Source: Alphaproteobacteria bacterium
GTDB taxonomy: Bacteria > Pseudomonadota > Alphaproteobacteria > Micropepsales > Micropepsaceae
Direction: 5' to 3'
NCBI GenBank assembly: GCA_003139615.1
Contig: PLJH01000097.1
Location: 1 to 34,054, forward strand
DNA: 34,054 nt
The notes under the pieces are model-generated. The model was not told the DNA's origin. It saw only the letters and a program-made list of their open reading frames with translations, and made no database searches. Positions 1-6,934 of the stretch are shown piece by piece. Position numbers and translations under genes: made by a program. Position 1 is the stretch's first letter, and each line of letters opens with the position of its first letter.

Positions 1-128
1 TGAGGGCGGGTCGAAAAATTCGGAGGCGCGAGCCGAAGAATTTTTCGGGGCGGGGTATTGTTGAACCCGTACCCCGCCCCGAAATTCTCTTTTCGCTGCC
101 GCTCAAAGACAATTTCGACCCGCCCTCA
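1..128. repeat. Nested imperfect inverted repeat (long hairpin)
   Basis: Positions 1-20 (starting TGAGGGCGGGTCGAAAAATT) pair with 111-128 (AATTTCGACCCGCCCTCA) apart from a two-base indel. Inside that, 38-56 (ending CGGGGCGGGGT) pair with 71-87 (ACCCCGCCCCGAAATTC). The whole unit could fold into one long cruciform or RNA hairpin. It carries no gene. It may be a palindromic intergenic element, or a terminator for a gene left of the window. Confidence 0.6.
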
Positions 129-217
129 ATTGGCGGGTGGAGAAATAATATCTCCACGCAACCAACGGCATCGAACGGCGTTACCGCTTCGTATTCGAAG
201 ATTGCGTGGAGCGAATC

Positions 218-490
218 ATGAGTTCTATGGGCCGGGACGATTTCGAAGACGATGACGGCGGATCGATGGACAATATCGGCGAGCGCATCGAAGAATTTGA
301 GGATGCGGGACGCCGCGGCCTGGAGGTCATCCAGGACGGCTTCAACGACCTTTACGACGGCCTGGCCGACGAAAGCAGCCGCGTGCTCGAATCCGTCGAG
401 CGCAATATCGAGGAACATCCGTGGCTGAGCCTGCTGGTGGGCTTCGGCGTTGGTTGCCTGTTGGGCAGCGCGCTCATGCGGCGCCGTTGA
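218..490 (+). CDS. DUF883/ElaB-YqjD-like membrane-anchored protein
   Basis: A 90-residue protein. It starts with an acidic, hydrophilic stretch, continues as a long amphipathic helix rich in Glu, Asp and Arg (about residues 20-65), then has one C-terminal membrane segment (WLSLLVGFGVGCLLGSALM) and a terminal triple Arg. This order, with the HPW before the helix, matches the DUF883 family, whose E. coli members ElaB and YqjD are inner-membrane proteins linked to ribosomes in stationary phase. I chose the ATG at 218 over the in-frame GTG at 206 because a GGAG at 208-211 sits at normal spacing before it. The next gene starts 12 bases downstream, so the two are probably cotranscribed. Ribosome binding here is only inferred from the family. 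Confidence 0.75.
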   Translation: MSSMGRDDFEDDDGGSMDNIGERIEEFEDAGRRGLEVIQDGFNDLYDGLADESSRVLESVERNIEEHPWLSLLVGFGVGCLLGSALMRRR

Positions 491-502
491 AAGGAAACGA
501 TC

Positions 503-904
503 ATGGCCGGCAAAGACACGACTGAGACAGGACACGCCAACGGCAGTCGCCCGCCCGCGCATCGCACGCATCGCACGCCCCGAAAGAAAGGGGCCGCGAA
601 GGCCGCAAGGATGGCGCGCAGGGCCGCACAAGCCGAACGTGAACCGCATCTGGGCCGCTTGGTCGCGACGGGCGCCTTCGTCTTGTTGGGCGCGGTATTC
701 GTCCTGGGCGCCGCGGCGTTTGCGGCATTGCTCGCCGGTTACGAGCCACCCGGATACGAAGCCAAGGCGCGACGCCTGCGTCGCTACACGCTGGCGCATA
801 CGCCCGACCTGCCGAAAGCAGCGGATGTGTGGGAGCCGGTCGGCCGCCAACTCGGCCGCAGCGAACGCTGGATGCGCGAGAAGATCCACAACGCGACGCG
901 GTAG
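503..904 (+). CDS. Small single-pass membrane protein, unknown function
   Basis: A 133-residue protein I do not recognise. Residues 1-50 are strongly basic (RKKGAAKAARMARRAAQ), followed by one hydrophobic helix at about 52-75 (VATGAFVLLGAVFVLGAAAF), then a basic, Pro-containing tail that probably lies across the membrane. An AAAGGAAA ribosome-binding site lies at 490-497 before the ATG. It follows the DUF883-like gene by 12 bases, so the pair is likely one operon; the paired basic and acidic membrane proteins may act together, but that is inference. GC and codon use match the rest of the window. Confidence 0.6.
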   Translation: MAGKDTTETGHANGSRPPAHRTHRTPRKKGAAKAARMARRAAQAEREPHLGRLVATGAFVLLGAVFVLGAAAFAALLAGYEPPGYEAKARRLRRYTLAHTPDLPKAADVWEPVGRQLGRSERWMREKIHNATR

Positions 905-915
905 AGCATTGGAGC

Positions 916-933
916 GCGGGCGTCCTCGCCCGC
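916..933 (+). terminator. GC hairpin, possible terminator or REP-like unit
   Basis: A perfect 7-bp stem GCGGGCG/CGCCCGC with a TCCT loop lies 12 bases after the stop at 904. There is no T-run, so it is either a weak terminator or an interspersed palindromic repeat. Confidence 0.35.
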
Positions 934-1062
934 ATGGCCGTTGACGATTGCACGATACAAGTGAGCACGCCCGCGGCCCATAGGCACCAAACACGCGCGA
1001 AAATTGCTTTCACGTCTTTTGTCCAAGAAAAACCCAGCCAACCCGCGGCTTTTTCGCTCCAT

Positions 1063-1130
1063 AACAGGCGAATTCCCGCCTGATATTTCGCCTGTTCCCG
1101 GCCTGTTATTCCGCCTGTTATTCGCCTGGT
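1063..1130. repeat. Cluster of short CGCCTGTTATTC repeats
   Basis: Four to five imperfect copies of a 10-13 base unit (CGCCTGATATTT, CGCCTGTTCCC, GCCTGTTATTC, CGCCTGTTATTC, CGCCTGG) follow each other. The left edge CAGGCG..CGCCTG is also inverted and can form a hairpin. Similar intergenic clusters are frequent in alphaproteobacterial genomes; I assign no function. Confidence 0.6.
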
Positions 1131-1377
1131 CTTTTCCTGCCATGACCGTATCGGTCATACCGAATTTTCCCGCATGGAAGGCACAATTCGGCGTCGTTAC
1201 GCTATATTTCAAATCGCGCGTCATGGCGTTTCCAGGCATCATGACGACACGGTAGACCAAAACGCAACTCACGTCAACCCACTAGGTATATTACATACCA
1301 ATACGGAATCCTTGTCCATCGGCCTTCCGTTCGAGCCGGAATCAATCGCTTTCCAGCCGTCATGCTAGAAATCCCGC

Positions 1378-1851
1378 ATGATCATCCGCGACTTCGACCC
1401 GGCCCGAGACCACGACGCCGCCCTCGCCTTCATCATGGGCTCGCAGCTTTATGAGCATCAGTTCGAGCCCGACCGCAGGCTCGATCCGCAAGTCGCCAAA
1501 GAATTCCTGCCCGAGATTTTGAACGGCGTCGCCGCGAACCGCGGACGCATCTTCGTGGCGGAGGAAGACGGCGCCGCGATCGGCTGGGCCGTCTTCACGG
1601 TCGGGCAGAACCAACTCTATGTCGTCGAAGCCGAGCGCGCCTATGGCTACATCGCCGAACTGTTCGTGAGCGTGTTCTCGCGCAGCAAAGGCACCGGCCG
1701 CGCCCTGATCTCCGCCTGCGAAGACGAAGCCCGCCGCCAGGGCCTCCGCCAGATCAAGATCGGCGTGCTGACGAAGAGCACGCGGACGGCGGAGATTTAC
1801 GCGAAGGCCGGGTATGGGCCTTACTCGTCGGAGTTGAGGAAGTATTTGTAG
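1378..1851 (+). CDS. GNAT-family N-acetyltransferase
   Basis: A 157-residue protein, the usual length for a single GNAT domain. Visible features are the N-terminal beta strand and helix (MIIRDFDPARDHDAALAF), a central strand pair (GRIFVAEEDGAAIGWAVF), the acetyl-CoA pyrophosphate-binding loop of motif A (YIAELFVSVFSRSKGTGRAL, a variant of R/Q-x-x-G-x-G/A), the following helix, and a C-terminal segment with AEIYAKAGYGPYS typical of the end of the fold. The family moves an acetyl group from acetyl-CoA to an amine; the acceptor cannot be predicted. The gene is apparently monocistronic, with a weak ribosome-binding site. Confidence 0.85.
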   Translation: MIIRDFDPARDHDAALAFIMGSQLYEHQFEPDRRLDPQVAKEFLPEILNGVAANRGRIFVAEEDGAAIGWAVFTVGQNQLYVVEAERAYGYIAELFVSVFSRSKGTGRALISACEDEARRQGLRQIKIGVLTKSTRTAEIYAKAGYGPYSSELRKYL

Positions 1852-1911
1852 TTAGTGCTCAGAATTAATAACAGAGCGTCCATAGCGCCTAGTTGGAGGT
1901 ATCGCGCCGCC

Positions 1912-1925
1912 TAAGTATTATACTT
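1912..1925. repeat. AAGTAT/ATACTT palindrome at left edge of AT-rich block
   Basis: AAGTAT-T-ATACTT is a perfect odd-length palindrome about 50 bases before the next gene. The 8-mer CTAAGTAT at 1911-1918 recurs at 4790-4797 inside a similar palindrome at the other end of the low-GC block. It may be an operator or part of an insertion boundary. Confidence 0.4.
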
Positions 1926-1975
1926 CGCCAATTTCTGTTAAATCTAAGATCAATACGTGCGGGAAGGGGAACCCA

Positions 1976-2491
1976 ATGGGACAAGACATATTCATTGCCG
2001 GCATCGCCTGTGTCGTTGCCGCGATCGTGGGAGGCGGCGTTAAGCTTCTCGGCGTCGAAGCACCGGTAATAAACTCCCTTCCTCGCCAAATCCTCCTCGC
2101 ACTGGTGGGAGCGATGCTTATTGCCTTGAACTGGCCAACCCCTCCGCCCGCACCAAAAATACCGGTTTATGTTGTATGGAATTACAATCTCGGTAGCGCA
2201 AACGACGCGCCAAACGATCTCAGATTTTGGACCAAGCTAAACGGAACCACATGGAAAGAAACTTTTCCAGACGGATCGACGCGCAACCATTTTGAGACTG
2301 AAGGAAGCTTTCATCTTGATGTGAATCAGTGCGATGGGATGACTCTGCGAAGAGAAGACCGATCATTCTTAGCTTTCGTACCAGACAATCGATGCGCAGA
2401 GCAGGAACTTTATTATCAGGACGTCAATCCGGCAAGTGGCGCCGCGTCGAATTGGAAAGTACTTGGAAGAATTGTTAAAGCGACCTACTAG
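1976..2491 (+). CDS. Membrane-anchored protein of unknown function
   Basis: A 171-residue protein I do not recognise. Two hydrophobic helices (about residues 5-26 and 36-52) are separated by a short loop, followed by a Pro-rich linker (PTPPPAPKIP) and a soluble domain of about 110 residues. That domain has several aromatic strands and two cysteines (QCDGM and NRCAEQ) that could form a disulfide if it faces the periplasm. The start is supported by a strong GGGAAGGGGA at 1961-1970. Base composition is clearly lower in GC than the flanking genes, which suggests recent acquisition together with the three following genes. Confidence 0.6.
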   Translation: MGQDIFIAGIACVVAAIVGGGVKLLGVEAPVINSLPRQILLALVGAMLIALNWPTPPPAPKIPVYVVWNYNLGSANDAPNDLRFWTKLNGTTWKETFPDGSTRNHFETEGSFHLDVNQCDGMTLRREDRSFLAFVPDNRCAEQELYYQDVNPASGAASNWKVLGRIVKATY

Positions 2492-2704
2492 GAATTTGTA
2501 AGAGGGGAACTGCGGCGTTGTGCTACTCTGCTACGCTTTCGTGTTGCCCAGCCGCTGACCACCCTTAAGCCACTTGGAGTTAAGGCGACAAAACACCTAA
2601 TTTCCCGAACGCTGGCCGAACCAATCGTGCTGTCCCCTACTCTTTGAAGTCCCGAGAGATCGCAGTTGAGATGACTATTGAATCTGCAATAAGAGATTCG
2701 GTCC

Positions 2705-3490
2705 ATGGATAAGAGTCGGTTTATACAACTTGCGCCGCTCTATTACGCACTTGCTGTAGCGACATGCATCAAGCGCAAGGCATGGGGGCGTGCGATTTCC
2801 CTCAATGGCATCGTCGCCGAGTTCACCGATGCAAGCGAGGCCGTTGACGGTAACGGCCTATGCTACCTCGAAAACGAAATCCTTCTTGCTCGCGCGATTA
2901 AATGGTTGCGAGAAAACAATCTCGTAGAAGTAATTGACGACGATTTCGGCTCGTCGATTTTTGCTCATTCTTCAAATTGGGACGAAAAAATTGGCGACTT
3001 AGCCGCTGACCGCGAATTGCCGTTTTTCAAGTACCAAAGCATTTCTGACAGCGAGTCGTGGTTGCGATCCGCGCTACTCGGCGTGAACGAGACGTTTTAT
3101 GAGCTTAAGATCCAAACCGAAGATTTCGACAACCCCGATCAAGAATGGACGCCTATTCCGCTCGACCGGACCGATCCGGCTCTTCAGAAGGCAATAGCTG
3201 CGTTGGATGAAACAGTTGAACTTGTTCGTTCTGACAATGGCTATAACGCGAACGTTCCGGAGGAAAGAAATTTCGTTGTCTCGTCGCTTACCGTTGGGTC
3301 GAGCGCCTTAAAGAGTGAAACGACTAGCAACGTTCCATTTGTCCAAAAATATATGTTGGAGCCGCTCGCACTACTAATGCGGCGATTTAAGGGCGCAGCT
3401 CTTGGAGTCGTCGCAACAGCAGCAAAGGAAGCAATAATCGACTTTCTCAGGGAACACGGCGTGACATGGCTGACCGATATATTCGGTTAA
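2705..3490 (+). CDS. Hypothetical protein with hydrophobic C-terminal helix
   Basis: A 261-residue protein I cannot assign. The first ~110 residues look like a compact alpha/beta domain (residues 60-85 contain LENEILLARAIKWLRENNL, resembling a winged-helix segment), followed by an acidic middle and a C-terminal amphipathic to hydrophobic region (about 205-261, with LEPLALLMRRFKGAALGVVA). A similar C-terminal pattern, an ERNFVVSSL-type helix then a hydrophobic helix, is something I recall from uncharacterised mobile-region proteins; that is memory, not proof. Codons are AT-rich compared with the window. It is convergent with the next gene on the other strand, 54 bases away. Confidence 0.55.
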   Translation: MDKSRFIQLAPLYYALAVATCIKRKAWGRAISLNGIVAEFTDASEAVDGNGLCYLENEILLARAIKWLRENNLVEVIDDDFGSSIFAHSSNWDEKIGDLAADRELPFFKYQSISDSESWLRSALLGVNETFYELKIQTEDFDNPDQEWTPIPLDRTDPALQKAIAALDETVELVRSDNGYNANVPEERNFVVSSLTVGSSALKSETTSNVPFVQKYMLEPLALLMRRFKGAALGVVATAAKEAIIDFLREHGVTWLTDIFG

Positions 3491-3544
3491 AGGACTTCCG
3501 TGTCGTTCTGTCGACGGGACAGGCAATCACCGGCACTGCAATTT

Positions 3545-4294
3545 CTAGTCCGTTTCCGGGGCATTCGTGAAGTCGATCCCGATGACCGGATGGAGCTCAA
3601 TGACCTTCGATTGAGTGCCCAATTTTTGTATGACCGAGTGCCCCGTTTGATTGTGGAAGAAATCGAAAAACGCCACGCCGGTCACCGTGACAGGTATGGA
3701 CTTCGCGGGTATGTCCGTTCCGTCAATATTCGCCATTTTGTCTTCGAATTCCGAACGCGCGTCGCCAATGCCTGCCGCCAGTACGGATGTATGCGGCCCC
3801 AACCCACTATGTCCACTAAAGCATTTGGGGTCCGGCAACTCCACGACGATGCTGTGGCCGTTTGAGTAACCACCCTGATCGTCTGTGATCACCACATGAT
3901 AGTCATCGTCGCCTTCGTGTTTAAAAAAGGCTATATAGCCCTGGATCGTGAATACCTTCTTTTCGATGGGCATTCTGCCGCCCTTGTCGATTTGCGCCGG
4001 CTTTTCTTGATTCAACGCGGCAACAGTACTGTCCACTGGCGTCTGATCGACGCTCGCAGCGTCGGCATCATTGGCGTCCTTCACGTTCCATCGTTCGGTC
4101 CCGCCGCAACTCGCTGCCGCCGATGGAGGCGCCTCGTTCAATCCCGTCCCGATACCGGTCGCCGCGGCAACTCCGATCGCAGTGCCTAGGACACGGCCGG
4201 CGTGCGAACGGCGGCGTTTGGGACTCGCAGCCTCCTTCGGCGAAGCCGGAGGCTCCCGGGGCGGTTCGGAAGGAGGTGCGTGCTCTCCAGCCAT
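3545..4294 (-). CDS. Probable envelope protein with OB-fold-like domain
   Basis: A 249-residue protein. The first ~35 residues are Pro/Ser/Lys/Arg-rich, then a short apolar segment (about 33-50, GRVLGTAIGVAAATGIGTG) could serve as a membrane anchor, then a low-complexity linker. From about residue 110 there is a recognisable pattern: FTIQGYIAFFKHEGDDDYHV, a strand ending IVVELPDPKC, a helix DARSEFEDKM, then IPVTVTGVAFFD and KVIELHPVIGIDF. These alternating strands around one helix fit a small OB-fold-like beta barrel seen in uncharacterised bacterial proteins with a 'DYH ... ELHP' signature. It lies 13 bases downstream of the 4308-4667 gene and is probably cotranscribed with it. Confidence 0.6.
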   Translation of the reverse strand: MAGEHAPPSEPPREPPASPKEAASPKRRRSHAGRVLGTAIGVAAATGIGTGLNEAPPSAAASCGGTERWNVKDANDADAASVDQTPVDSTVAALNQEKPAQIDKGGRMPIEKKVFTIQGYIAFFKHEGDDDYHVVITDDQGGYSNGHSIVVELPDPKCFSGHSGLGPHTSVLAAGIGDARSEFEDKMANIDGTDIPAKSIPVTVTGVAFFDFFHNQTGHSVIQKLGTQSKVIELHPVIGIDFTNAPETD

Positions 4295-4307
4295 GGCTCA
4301 GCCCCGA

Positions 4308-4667
4308 TTATTGAACAAGCGTTTTGAGTTGATTGAATGCGTAGGGCAGAAACAGGGCCGCACCCACCAGAAAGATCGCCTTAATATTCGAGAGTATGTT
4401 CGACACGTCGGCGGGGCTGATAATCGCCGTCGCTATTACGATGTTGCTTATGACCCAAAACAGTGACGCCACAACCACGGCGCCAATCATTCCGGTTACA
4501 CGGCTGTAGCTTATGGCACCGGTGCTACCTCCGTTTTCGTCCTTCTCACGGAGAGCGTTGTTGAAGCCAGTGACACGCGAAAACCCCAATGCGGCGACAC
4601 CTATCGGGACATTGAATGCGACAACTGCGATTGCCGCAGCAATCTCGCGAAGCACAATCGAATCCAT
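4308..4667 (-). CDS. Small polytopic membrane protein, unknown function
   Basis: A 119-residue protein with three predicted membrane helices: about residues 6-28 (EIAAAIAVVAFNVPIGVAAL), 56-80 (GMIGAVVVASLFWVISNIVI) and 95-112 (AIFLVGAALFLPYAF), with a hydrophilic loop GFNNALREKDENGG between the first two. I chose ATG 4667 over the in-frame GTG at 4685 because a GGGGG lies six bases upstream of the ATG. It is the first gene of a two-gene minus-strand unit with the OB-like protein. No family recognised. Confidence 0.55.
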   Translation of the reverse strand: MDSIVLREIAAAIAVVAFNVPIGVAALGFSRVTGFNNALREKDENGGSTGAISYSRVTGMIGAVVVASLFWVISNIVIATAIISPADVSNILSNIKAIFLVGAALFLPYAFNQLKTLVQ

Positions 4668-4777
4668 CGCAAGCCCCCATTGCACACTGACGTTCCACCC
4701 GAACCACCAACCTTGTCAGCTGCTAGTTATAGTAAACTCAAAAACTTACTCCATGCAAGCTCGTCATTAGGTCCCCT

Positions 4778-4797
4778 ATACTTGGAATTCTAAGTAT
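4778..4797. repeat. 20-bp near-perfect palindrome
   Basis: ATACTTGGAATTCTAAGTAT is palindromic except for one base pair (4784/4791) around a central GAATTC. Its right arm shares CTAAGTAT with the palindrome at 1912-1925. It may be an operator or a boundary mark of the low-GC block. Confidence 0.45.
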
Positions 4798-4875
4798 CTT
4801 CGAATGCGGGGACAGCTAATCCAATTCACCTCACTCGTTTCGTTCCCCCGACGTCAGCAGTTATCACGCGCTCCG

Positions 4876-5116
4876 TCACGGATGCCCCTCAGCCAGCGGG
4901 ATATCCGCACCCCGGTCTTCCGCGATGCGGCCGTTGTGGAAGCAGTAGACGCCGAAGACGCTCGCTTCGAAATGGCTCCCGTCGCCCGTCCGCCCGCCGA
5001 AAGAGCCCGTCACCATGCCCTTGAAGCGCAGGCGCACGCAGCGCCTTCGCCGAAGAGGCACCTCCATGTCGCGCCAGACCTGATTTGTCGCTCCAGCCCA
5101 AGAAATTGGCATCCAC
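4876..5116 (-). pseudogene. Remnant of a SnoaL-like (NTF2-fold) protein
   Basis: On the minus strand one frame reads VRLRFKGMVTGSFGGRTGDG followed by FEASVFGV and GRIAEDRGADIPLAEG. This closely resembles the C-terminal half of SnoaL/ester-cyclase-like proteins (pattern: R-L-x-F-x-G-x-H/T-x-G-x-F ... G-K-I-x-E). The N-terminal half of the fold is missing, and the upstream sequence fits a different frame (LFGEG just before CVRLRF), which suggests a frameshift plus truncation. The intact family are small cone-shaped proteins of about 130-150 residues. No ribosome-binding site is seen, so I take it as decayed. Confidence 0.5.
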
Positions 5117-5180
5117 GAATGCCTACAAATCCATCGAGAAGGGGCGCCCTCCTCGCAACCATATTGAAGGAGTAAAAGTC

Positions 5181-5591
5181 ATGAAATTCGCGATCGCCGG
5201 CGCTCTCACGCTGGCTCTTTCGGCAAGTTCGGCACTTGCAGCAAGCCCTTATCCGTCGAGCGTGATCGGAACGTGGAACATGAACGCCAACCAGTCCACG
5301 CTGACATTGAGCATTACCAAACAGAAGGGACCAAGTCCCTGCAAGAATATCACCGGCACGCTGAATGACAGCGTCAATGGCCCCGCCGACATTACGGGGT
5401 TCTATTGTCCCGAGAGCGGTCGCATCAGCTTCCTCCGCGAGGACCCGACGAGCAAGAATACTTATCAGACCTGGACAGGCAATCTCTCCTATCCCGGCAG
5501 CAACACCTATATGGCCGGCGAATTCGCGCAGGAAGTCGGTGGCACGCCCGGCGAATACGACTTCTTCGGAATGCTCTCAACCGTCGAGTGA
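5181..5591 (+). CDS. Exported small beta-rich protein (avidin/lipocalin-like look)
   Basis: A 136-residue protein with a clear signal peptide (MKFAIAGALTLALSASSALA, cleavage after ALA at about residue 20). ATG 5181 is chosen over the longer open frame because of a GAAGGAG at 5165-5171 and the signal peptide. The mature part has an initial G-T-W (VIGTWNMNANQSTLTLSI), two cysteines (about 54 and 75) that could pair, then FYCPESGRISFLRE, TYQTWTGNL and YMAGEFAQE. This alternation of strands with early G-x-W and late M-A-G-x-F resembles small avidin- or lipocalin-like barrels; the resemblance is weak and by eye only. Probably periplasmic or secreted. Confidence 0.7.
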   Translation: MKFAIAGALTLALSASSALAASPYPSSVIGTWNMNANQSTLTLSITKQKGPSPCKNITGTLNDSVNGPADITGFYCPESGRISFLREDPTSKNTYQTWTGNLSYPGSNTYMAGEFAQEVGGTPGEYDFFGMLSTVE

Positions 5592-5754
5592 GAACAAATC
5601 CTCTGACGCGCGATCCCCGGAGGCGCCGATCCGAAGGGGATTGCGCAATTTCACAATGTTGAGAATTGGCTCGACACCATACCAAATCACCCTACGCGGC
5701 GCAGTGCACGCCAATTCGCCGCGACTTCGCTCCTAAAAGCAAACGTCCACGCGC

Positions 5755-6003
5755 CTAGTAATAGCGGCGGCAATAACGCTCGTGGTTGGCGTGCCAGCCC
5801 CAGGATGAGCAACGGCGCGCGTGGCCGTGTATGCCAACGCCGGCTCCCACGTTGCCGACATGCGCACCCGCGCCGACGCCATTGGGTCCCACATGCGCAC
5901 CGACACCCACGCCGAGGACGTTAACGCCCACGCCAACCTGTGCATTCGCGGCCGTGGCGGCCAGCAGGGACAACGCAAAAATCGACACGATCAGTGTTTT
6001 CAT
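5755..6003 (-). CDS. Exported Gly/Val-rich repeat peptide
   Basis: An 82-residue protein with a signal peptide (MKTLIVSIFALSLLAATAAN then AQ). ATG 6003 is chosen because a GGAGA precedes it; the upstream extension lacks coding character. The mature part is a low-complexity VGVGVN / LGVGVGAHVG / GVGAGAHVG / VGAGVGIHGH series with a period of about 10-11 residues, ending in a basic tail with two Cys and several aromatic or His residues (CSSWGWHANHERYCRRYY). Peptides of this kind are widespread in alphaproteobacteria and uncharacterised. The His/Cys tail could bind metal or form a disulfide, but this is inference. Confidence 0.65.
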   Translation of the reverse strand: MKTLIVSIFALSLLAATAANAQVGVGVNVLGVGVGAHVGPNGVGAGAHVGNVGAGVGIHGHARRCSSWGWHANHERYCRRYY

Positions 6004-6303
6004 AACGGTCTCCGATATCGATAAATCGCGTTCGACTGGAAACGGTGCCCGATCGCCGAATTTTGCGTACGCCTCAAGATAACCCACGCCGCCCGATTTG
6101 GTTGCGTGCTACCGGGTCGGCAATAAACAAGATTCTGCCGACAGACGTGCCTCGCCTCCTCAACAGAGTACCGTTCGATTCGAGGGTTGGATCAAACGAA
6201 GATGCACGAAATGTTTCGCAATTCGTTGCCACGCGCCGCGCTCATCACGAAGACCGACAATGTTTCCCTGTCCAGACAATTGCGTTCGGGCAATCTTGGG
6301 TGA
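6004..6303. other. Intergenic, no gene seen
   Basis: It separates two divergent transcripts. The short ORFs on both strands lack ribosome-binding sites and coding bias. I see no strong structure. Confidence 0.5.
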
Positions 6304-6332
6304 TTGACACGACTACGGCTAAGCAGTAGTAT
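6304..6332 (+). promoter_or_regulatory. Sigma70-like promoter overlapping the brnT start
   Basis: TTGACA (6304-6309), a 17-base spacer and TAGTAT (6327-6332) make a good -35/-10 pair. The -10 overlaps the ATG at 6331, so transcripts from it would begin inside the proposed reading frame. Either the match is accidental or the true promoter lies further upstream. Confidence 0.3.
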
Positions 6333-6615
6333 GATCGACGATGAATTCGAATGGGACGATGCAAAAGCTGCGCAAAATTTCCGCGCTCACGACGTGACAT
6401 TCGATACGGCTTGTGGGGTTTTCCGCGATCCTTTCGTCCTCGGCTGGATCGACACGAGACAAGACTACGGCGAGGACAGATATGCGGCGATCGGCATGGT
6501 GCATGGCCGCCTGTATTGTGTTGCCTACACAATGAGAGGCGAACGGATGCGGATTATCTCGGCACGAGGAGCCGAAGCTTATGAAAAAAGAAAATACCAC
6601 GAAGAAAGCGACTAG
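6331..6615 (+). CDS. brnT: BrnT-family toxin (RelE-fold ribonuclease)
   Basis: A 94-residue protein. The N-terminal FEWDDAKAAQNFRAHDVTFD matches the BrnT signature (F-E-W-D-x-x-K-x-x-x-N-x-x-K-H-x-V-x-F). It is followed by the F-x-D-P segment, then RYAAIGMVHGRLYCVAYTMR and the C-terminal RIISARGAEAYEKRKYH (R-I-I-S-A-R-x-A-x-x-x-E-R-x-x-Y). BrnT of Brucella is a type II toxin that cuts RNA and folds like RelE. ATG 6331 was chosen over TTG 6304 because family members start just before the FEWD motif. The downstream antitoxin gene overlaps the 3' end by 35 bases, the expected toxin-first order for brnTA. Confidence 0.85.
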   Translation: MIDDEFEWDDAKAAQNFRAHDVTFDTACGVFRDPFVLGWIDTRQDYGEDRYAAIGMVHGRLYCVAYTMRGERMRIISARGAEAYEKRKYHEESD

Positions 6616-6928
6616 GCACGACTGGAGCCGTTTCGATGCGATGACAGAAGAGGAGCGTCATGCCGCGGCTCTCGCCGATCCCGACGCGCAGCCTTTGACA
6701 CCCGAGAACATCAAGCACATGAAGCGCATCCCACAGGTGTGCATGATCCGTCGCGCTTTCCGGTTGTCGCAGGAAGAATTCGCCGCCCGATTTCACATCC
6801 CGCTCGGAACGCTGCGCGACTGGGAACAAGGCCGCAAAGAGCCCGACGCCGCCGCACGCGCCTATCTGAAAGTGATCGCGCGCAACCCGTCCGCCGTCGC
6901 CAAGGCGCTTCAACCGGCAAAAGCGTGA
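6581..6928 (+). CDS. Helix-turn-helix antitoxin partner of BrnT
   Basis: A 115-residue protein. Residues 1-50 are charged (MTEEERHAAALADPDAQPLT), fitting a toxin-binding or linker part. About residues 55-100 form an XRE-type helix-turn-helix: IRRAFRLSQEEFAARFHIPL followed by GTLRDWEQGRKEPD, with AARAYLKVIARNP at the end. The upstream toxin is BrnT-like, but the usual BrnA has a ribbon-helix-helix domain. This partner has the HTH type instead (YiaG/HigA-like), a known variant. It probably neutralises the toxin and represses the operon by binding near the promoter. It overlaps the toxin gene by 35 bases, which suggests translational coupling. Confidence 0.8.
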   Translation: MKKENTTKKATRHDWSRFDAMTEEERHAAALADPDAQPLTPENIKHMKRIPQVCMIRRAFRLSQEEFAARFHIPLGTLRDWEQGRKEPDAAARAYLKVIARNPSAVAKALQPAKA

Positions 6929-6934
6929 AGTGCC

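Larger units (their letters stand above)
905..1377. other. Gene-free stretch with repeats and hairpins
   Basis: No convincing gene. The short ORFs here lack coding character. It contains a 7-bp GC hairpin just after the upstream gene, a cluster of GCCTGTTATTC-type repeats, a near-palindrome ATGACCG..CGGTCAT at 1142-1158, a CGTCATG...CATGACG inverted repeat around 1219-1246, and a GGTAT..ATACC pair near 1284-1300 shortly before the acetyltransferase gene. Confidence 0.6.
4668..5180. other. Intergenic stretch with palindrome and gene remnant
   Basis: There is no intact gene. It holds the palindrome at 4778-4797 and a decayed SnoaL-like fragment on the minus strand at 4876-5116. The overlapping plus-strand ORFs are compositionally implausible. 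Confidence 0.55.
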
